A DNA stretch of 9,937 nt from Prevotella sp. UBA4376 (GTDB lineage: Bacteria; Bacteroidota; Bacteroidia; Bacteroidales; Bacteroidaceae), in contig DGRY01000043.1 of assembly GCA_002391185.1 (NCBI GenBank), positions 1-9,937 of the forward strand, given 5' to 3'. The notes under the pieces were generated by a model that ran no database searches, was not told the origin of the DNA, and worked only from the letters and a program-made list of their open reading frames with translations. Made by a program: the position numbers and the translations under genes. This document shows, piece by piece, positions 5,913-9,937 of the stretch; position 1 is the stretch's first letter, and every line of letters starts with the position of its first letter.

Positions 5913-7415
5913 ATGTTAGAAGAAAATCTGTATATTAAGATGTTAGACGACTTTTGCCAAACAGGAAAAGTCACTATTCCGGCTCGACCATCAAACGCCA
6001 AGCCGTGGGAGAATCATGCAGATGCTCTTCTCGACTATCTTGCCGAACTGATGACCAACAAACATTTCAGCAAGCAGGTTATCACAAGTCAGCTTCGTTC
6101 ACGTGTGTTTCATGGAACAGTAAGCAAGTTTATCCATGAAATGTGCCACTTTGAATCATTCCAGAACCAACGCACATGGACCGAGCGTAACAAGATAAAA
6201 CAGCTTGCAGAATGGAGTATAATGCGAAAGGCTGACAGAGCTGCTCGTGAAAAACTGCTAAACTCTATAAGCGAAAAACATAAGAAAGACGGATTTGACG
6301 CCGAGTTTTTCAACAGCATATTCGAGAACAAAGGATATGAAGACGATGCTAACTGGGAAAAGCTACGTGCCGACTGGCAAAAGGCATTAGAACATAATGT
6401 GCGTGCCATAGTTGAAAAACATGTGCACGACCGCAAGGGCAACTTTGAATTGTCGTTGACAAAGATCATGGATCAGGTTACGCAATACACACGTATGCAC
6501 GAGATTCATGATCAACAGGCTGCTCAGGCGTGGGACATGATGGACGGTCAATGGACAGAAACCGAGTTTGAACGCAAGCTAAAGGTGGTGAAACTCCAAG
6601 ACCGCTATCCCGAAATGCAAGAGATAGTAAACCGCATGGGACGAATAGCCAATAGCAACGGCAACAGTCGTATGGCTCTTACTGCTGGACACTCTATGAA
6701 GATGGAACATAGTAGCGGTAGCGATATCGAAGGTATTACCGTGGGTAACGACCTCAACGCACTTCTGCCAATAGAACTTGCCGAATATGTTGACGACGAG
6801 CTCGACAACCTTTTTCTTTATAAATATCAAACACGACGCCTGCAAACCTTCAACTACAAGTCGATAAGCTCTAAGCCCGTGCGAAAGCTTGGCTTCACAC
6901 ATGCCTCGCGCAAAGGACCAATGATTGTGTGTATAGATACCTCGGCAAGTATGTATGGCATGCCACAACGCATCACAACCTCTCTGCTTTCGTTGTTGAA
7001 ACAAACAGCCGAGACACTTCGTCGCGACTGCTACCTTATTGATTTCAGCGTGTCTATTCGCGCCATAGACCTTGTTAATTTCAATGTTTCTCAATCATTA
7101 AGCAAACAAAAAGCTGATGCCCCCTTCATAGGTGGAGGCACCAGCGCACATAAACTTCTTGAATGTATGTTCAACCTGCTCGATGGTAAAAAACAAACCA
7201 GCTACATTAATGCCGATGTGCTGTGGATTACCGACTTTCTTATTCCTGAGCCGACAGCCTACGAAATAATGAAACTTCGCGACTACCGCAAGACGGGCAC
7301 AAAACTCTATGGTCTTCGCATTCTGTCGGCAGATAATAAGCAAGAAAATACCGAATGGCAATCTTATTTCGATCGTATATACAACATTCGGTATCGAGAA
7401 GTCAAACGCTATTAA
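5913..7415 (+). CDS. viaA: ViaA-like VWA-domain protein, RavA partner
   Basis: A 500-residue cytoplasmic protein (E. coli ViaA has 483). The N-terminal 300 residues are mostly helical and charged, with a conserved-looking region GSDIEGITVGNDLNALLPIELA before the VWA domain that resembles the family's DDILRLLPPELA segment. The VWA domain starts near residue 335 at GPMIVCIDTSASM. Its metal site (MIDAS) is complete: D342-x-S344-x-S346, T410 in GGGTSA and D441 in WITDF. ViaA binds and stimulates the RavA ATPase, and in E. coli the pair affects membrane-associated respiratory enzymes and aminoglycoside uptake. The next gene is convergent, ending 22 bases away, and no terminator is visible between them, so the transcripts may overlap. 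The identification rests on the motifs and the adjacent ravA. Confidence 0.92.
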   Translation: MLEENLYIKMLDDFCQTGKVTIPARPSNAKPWENHADALLDYLAELMTNKHFSKQVITSQLRSRVFHGTVSKFIHEMCHFESFQNQRTWTERNKIKQLAEWSIMRKADRAAREKLLNSISEKHKKDGFDAEFFNSIFENKGYEDDANWEKLRADWQKALEHNVRAIVEKHVHDRKGNFELSLTKIMDQVTQYTRMHEIHDQQAAQAWDMMDGQWTETEFERKLKVVKLQDRYPEMQEIVNRMGRIANSNGNSRMALTAGHSMKMEHSSGSDIEGITVGNDLNALLPIELAEYVDDELDNLFLYKYQTRRLQTFNYKSISSKPVRKLGFTHASRKGPMIVCIDTSASMYGMPQRITTSLLSLLKQTAETLRRDCYLIDFSVSIRAIDLVNFNVSQSLSKQKADAPFIGGGTSAHKLLECMFNLLDGKKQTSYINADVLWITDFLIPEPTAYEIMKLRDYRKTGTKLYGLRILSADNKQENTEWQSYFDRIYNIRYREVKRY

Positions 7416-7437
7416 TAACTAAAAATACTCAACACTC

Positions 7438-9372
7438 TTACTGAACAATAACGAAAGCACCATTGGTAGGAATAGTAACCTTAATAGTCTTACCTACACG
7501 CATTGTCTTCACATTTCCATTCAACTTGCTGTTATCTGTGTAAACCATAGCTGATTTGTTAGCAGATAGCATGTCGAGCGAAAGTTTCTTTGTAACAGGT
7601 TTGTCTGTTGCATTAATACCAGCAACATACCACTTATCGCCTGAACGACGAGCCATGATAACATATTTGCCTGGATAGCCATCAATAAACTTCACATCAT
7701 CCCATTCTGTTGGCACCTGCTTCATAAATTCGAGAGCCCACTTTGGAGCATCATCAAGGTTGTTTGGTGCCATAGCGAAATGCTGAACAGCACTTTGGAA
7801 AAGAACAGCTGTAGCCAAGGCATACACATCGCTTGTGCGACGGGTGTTGCCATGCACATTGTCGCGAGAATAATGCTTGTTGAGTGTAGAACCACCGAAG
7901 TCCATGCTTCCCACAGTATTGCGAATGAAAGGATGCAAACAACCGTTCAAAGCCTCGGCATCACAAGCTCCCTGTGTGAAATGCATGTTCTCACTTGCAA
8001 GAACAGCCTCGCTTGCTGCATAGTTAGGATACATACGCTCCCAGCCACGAGGCAAGGTGCAACCATGGAATATTACGAGCAAACCATAGTCGTTGGCATC
8101 GCTAAGAATATCTTCATAAAGCTTAATCATTGGCTGCTTGTCGCCACCAAAGAAGTCAACCTTGATACCACGAATGCCTATCTCCTTCATCCATTTCATG
8201 TCTTTCTTGCGAGCAATAGTATTGTTCATGATGCCACGAGGCCCCTGAGGAGCATGATTCCAAGTACCATTTGAGTTATACCACAAGTAAAGAGCCACAC
8301 CCTTTGATGCACCATAACGAGCCAGTTCGGCAATACGGTCACGACCAATCTGAGTATCCCAAAGGGCATCAACAAGAATAGACTGATAGCCCATAGATGC
8401 AGCAAAGTCGATATAACGCTTCTGCTCATCGAAAGTGGTATAGCTGTCCATCTGGATAATCCAGCTCCACATTCCCTTACCATATTTATACTCCTGACTT
8501 GCCTCATAAAGAGGTTCTACAAGGTCGAAAGGAACAGTTGTCTCTACGATATTCTTCAAGCCATAGCCAAGGGTTATTGTACGCCAAGGTGTGTATGAAG
8601 GCAACATTACAGCTGCTGATGTGCTACCCTGACCATTCATCTCGCCTGCCTGTGGGAAACCAATCTGATAAGTACCATCAGCTTTACCCAATAAGCGTGA
8701 ACCAACATAACGACTGTCAACACCTGTTTCGCTCACAAGAACCCAGCCATCGTTAGCCTCGTGGAACAGACAAGGGAATGTGTAGCCCTGTCCCCAACCA
8801 TTCTTACCCATCTTATCATCGAGGGTGTATGATGTTTCATAACTTGGCGAAGTGCCCGCAAAACCATGCATTGGGTCGGCTTGTGGACAAAGGAATGTTG
8901 TTGTAGAACTTGGGAAACGGAACTCGGAAGCCTCGCTCAGCACATTACAGCAAAGGTTCTCGCCTACTGGCAGAAGCTGATAACGGAAAGCAACATCACT
9001 ATTGCTAACACGAAACTGAATATTAAAAGCCTTCTCGCTGCCCTGCATAACAACACAAGTAAGCTCATTAGCCTTATATTCAACACGACTCTTCTTGATG
9101 TTACGAAGAGAATAGCTCTCGCTAATCTTACGAGTTTTCTCGCCCTCTGCCAAAGAAAGATCCTTTGAATAATCCTTAAGATTGGTAACAAAACCGAGTT
9201 TTGAATTTTCAACAAAGGTCTTTCCGTTCAAGGTAACGTTATACACAAGAGCGTTAGCCTCGTCATTAAGAGTTACAACAACACGACCATCAGGACTCGC
9301 AACCTTCAACTCACGAGCCTGAATCTGACCAATAGCCAGGGCCATCATAAAAATCGAAAAAAACTTTTTCAT
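7438..9372 (-). CDS. Glycoside hydrolase family 97, probable retaining alpha-glycosidase
   Basis: A 644-residue exported enzyme with signal peptide MKKFFSIFMMALAIGQIQA (cut before R20), probably periplasmic. Order: GH97 N-terminal beta-sandwich (about 20-275, starting LKVASPDGRVVVTL), a (beta/alpha)8 barrel (about 290-550, with GMWSWI, LVDALWD, GIRGIKVDFFGGDKQ, FHGCTLPRGWERMYPN, ASEAVLASEN, HPFIRNTVGSMDF), and a C-terminal beta domain (about 555-644, from EWDDVKFIDGYPGKYV). D406 in KVDFF and E461 in LASEN are 55 residues apart, the same spacing I recall for the nucleophile D415 and acid/base E470 of the retaining B. thetaiotaomicron GH97 alpha-galactosidase. A retaining alpha-galactosidase-like activity is therefore favoured over a SusB-like inverting glucosidase. 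Substrate is unproven: no SusC/SusD pair lies in the window. It is expressed alone from the promoter at 9458-9465. Confidence 0.93.
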   Translation of the reverse strand: MKKFFSIFMMALAIGQIQARELKVASPDGRVVVTLNDEANALVYNVTLNGKTFVENSKLGFVTNLKDYSKDLSLAEGEKTRKISESYSLRNIKKSRVEYKANELTCVVMQGSEKAFNIQFRVSNSDVAFRYQLLPVGENLCCNVLSEASEFRFPSSTTTFLCPQADPMHGFAGTSPSYETSYTLDDKMGKNGWGQGYTFPCLFHEANDGWVLVSETGVDSRYVGSRLLGKADGTYQIGFPQAGEMNGQGSTSAAVMLPSYTPWRTITLGYGLKNIVETTVPFDLVEPLYEASQEYKYGKGMWSWIIQMDSYTTFDEQKRYIDFAASMGYQSILVDALWDTQIGRDRIAELARYGASKGVALYLWYNSNGTWNHAPQGPRGIMNNTIARKKDMKWMKEIGIRGIKVDFFGGDKQPMIKLYEDILSDANDYGLLVIFHGCTLPRGWERMYPNYAASEAVLASENMHFTQGACDAEALNGCLHPFIRNTVGSMDFGGSTLNKHYSRDNVHGNTRRTSDVYALATAVLFQSAVQHFAMAPNNLDDAPKWALEFMKQVPTEWDDVKFIDGYPGKYVIMARRSGDKWYVAGINATDKPVTKKLSLDMLSANKSAMVYTDNSKLNGNVKTMRVGKTIKVTIPTNGAFVIVQ

Positions 9373-9457
9373 GCTATAATTTGTGATTTAATAATTTCGC
9401 TTTAGCATCAGAACCATTCGGCAAAGCCAAACAATTCATCGCATAATATTTCAAGTG

Positions 9458-9465
9458 CAAAGATA
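9458..9465 (-). promoter_or_regulatory. -7 promoter box of the GH97 gene
   Basis: On the minus strand TATCTTTG, followed by CA, matches the Bacteroidota TAnnTTTG box. A TTTG lies 14 bases upstream, closer than the usual 19-21, so the -33 part is uncertain. The predicted leader is about 80 bases. Confidence 0.65.
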
Positions 9466-9552
9466 TGAAAAATATATCACAAATATTTTCGTTCATGTTT
9501 CATATCCTTTAGAAAAGGATAAAAAACTGCATTTTTCCACCAATTAATCACA

Positions 9553-9582
9553 AAAAAGCGAAGTTCCCGAAAAGTGCTTTTT
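9553..9582. other. Small hairpin at the edge of the repeat region
   Basis: AAAAAGC (9553-9559) pairs with GCTTTTT (9576-9582) around a 16-base loop. It adjoins the left arm of the long inverted repeat. The stem is mostly A-T and weak; function unknown. Confidence 0.45.
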
Positions 9583-9850
9583 CTCGACGAGTTAACCAGT
9601 TTTTATTTTTATCTCGACGAACTGATGAGAGCTATGCTCGAATAATTAGAGACGAGTTGATGAGAACTCTGTTCGAATAATTTTTAGGCTTACTCCACAA
9701 ATAGCAAACCAATACAGCAAGGCGAAGCAATTCTCTAATTCTCAAATTCGAGATAAAAAAAAACTTCATCGAGAATAAAAACTCTAATTATTCGAGTTAA
9801 AACTCTCATCAGTTCGTCGAGACAAAAAAAAACTCAACAATACGTCGAGA
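9582..9850. repeat. Long inverted repeat built from smaller repeated units
   Basis: The left arm 9582-9651 and right arm 9782-9850 are imperfect reverse complements of about 70 bp around a 130-bp spacer. Two segments are perfect: TCTCGACGAACTGATGAGAG (9612-9631, complement at 9803-9822) and CTCGAATAATTAGAG (9637-9651, complement at 9782-9796), separated by 5 and 6 unmatched bases. A further direct copy, diverged, lies in the spacer at 9651-9682. Outer TCTCGACG starts occur at 9582 and, inverted, near 9850. No reading frame of note is present. It lies between the GH97 promoter and the tRNA terminator. It may be a small non-autonomous mobile element or a structured RNA; neither is shown. Confidence 0.85.
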
Positions 9851-9861
9851 TGAAAAAATAT

Positions 9862-9892
9862 AAAAAAAGGGAAGCGACCGTAACCGCTTCCC
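9862..9892 (-). terminator. Terminator after the tRNA gene
   Basis: On the minus strand GGGAAGCG (9892-9885) pairs with CGCTTCCC (9876-9869) around an 8-base loop, followed by T7 (9868-9862). It lies 18 bases past the tRNA 3' end and is a classic factor-independent terminator for that transcript. Confidence 0.9.
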
Positions 9893-9909
9893 TCGTACAT
9901 TTGACTTAG

Positions 9910-9937
9910 TCGGGATGACCAGACTCGAACTGGCGAC
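9910..9937 (-). tRNA. tRNA 3' end, probably tRNA-Pro (partial)
   Basis: Read on the minus strand, the last 28 bases give a variable-loop GTC, a T arm GCCAG-TTCGAGT-CTGGT (5 bp including one G-U), the acceptor strand CATCCCG and the discriminator A. This corresponds to tRNA positions 46-73 with no encoded CCA, as is common in Bacteroidota. The G72 and A73 identity bases and the CATCCCGA end fit tRNA-Pro. The anticodon lies beyond the window edge, so the amino acid is inferred. Confidence 0.75.

Noticed and set aside
6579..7094. Minus-strand open frame of 171 codons inside viaA
   Set aside because: It is fully antisense to viaA, which has clear homology and an intact MIDAS; the frame's product has no family-like pattern.
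7780..8274. Plus-strand open frame of 164 codons opposite the GH97 gene
   Set aside because: Lies fully within the catalytic domain of the GH97 gene and has no supporting signals.
9611..9645. Coding relic ending in DELMRAMLE-stop
   Set aside because: A second plus-strand copy reads similarly, but the inverted copy shifts the frame while keeping the hairpin, and no longer open frame leads into it; the structural reading is preferred though not proven.

Overview
The window looks like a chromosomal segment of a Bacteroidales bacterium, most likely of the Prevotella/Segatella group. The reasons are the AT-rich intergenic DNA, promoter boxes of the Bacteroidota TAnnTTTG type (TATATTTG before the MORN gene, TATCTTTG before the GH97 gene), few Shine-Dalgarno sequences, a lipoprotein with an acidic surface-export signature, a GH97 glycosidase, and no CCA encoded after the tRNA 3' end. 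The genus is an inference from these traits.

Left part (1-1693, plus strand): the 3' end of folE (GTP cyclohydrolase I), an unassigned lipoprotein, and exodeoxyribonuclease III. The last two are 2 bases apart and probably co-transcribed. The convergent gap after exoA holds an 11-bp triplicate, a 28-bp triplicate of small hairpins, and a terminator flanked by A and T tracts that can serve both strands.

Middle (2025-4097, minus strand): a small exported protein with MORN-type repeats and its own promoter, then an exported protein with a TonB C-terminal domain but no membrane anchor, followed by a 15-bp perfect stem hairpin. An AT-rich gap of 450 bp separates the two genes.

Right of centre (4227-7415, plus strand): a recognisable ravA-viaA pair, a MoxR-family AAA+ ATPase and its VWA-domain partner. 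The 165-bp gap between them is filled by tandem repeats (7 bp x3-4 and 16 bp x5) that run into an unusually strong Shine-Dalgarno for viaA. Gene order and motifs match the enterobacterial chaperone-like pair. No lysine decarboxylase, fumarate reductase or Fe-S gene lies nearby.

Right end (7438-9937, minus strand): a secreted GH97 glycosidase convergent with viaA, its promoter, then a non-coding stretch of about 270 bp with a roughly 70-bp inverted repeat made of smaller repeated units. Three of these units carry a CTGATGA-hairpin-GAA pattern whose hairpin stem covaries between copies. A strong minus-strand terminator and the 3' end of a tRNA, probably tRNA-Pro, close the window.

Most of the window is ordinary housekeeping and accessory content. 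The least explained parts are the structured repeat region at 9582-9850 and the repeat-filled ravA-viaA spacer.
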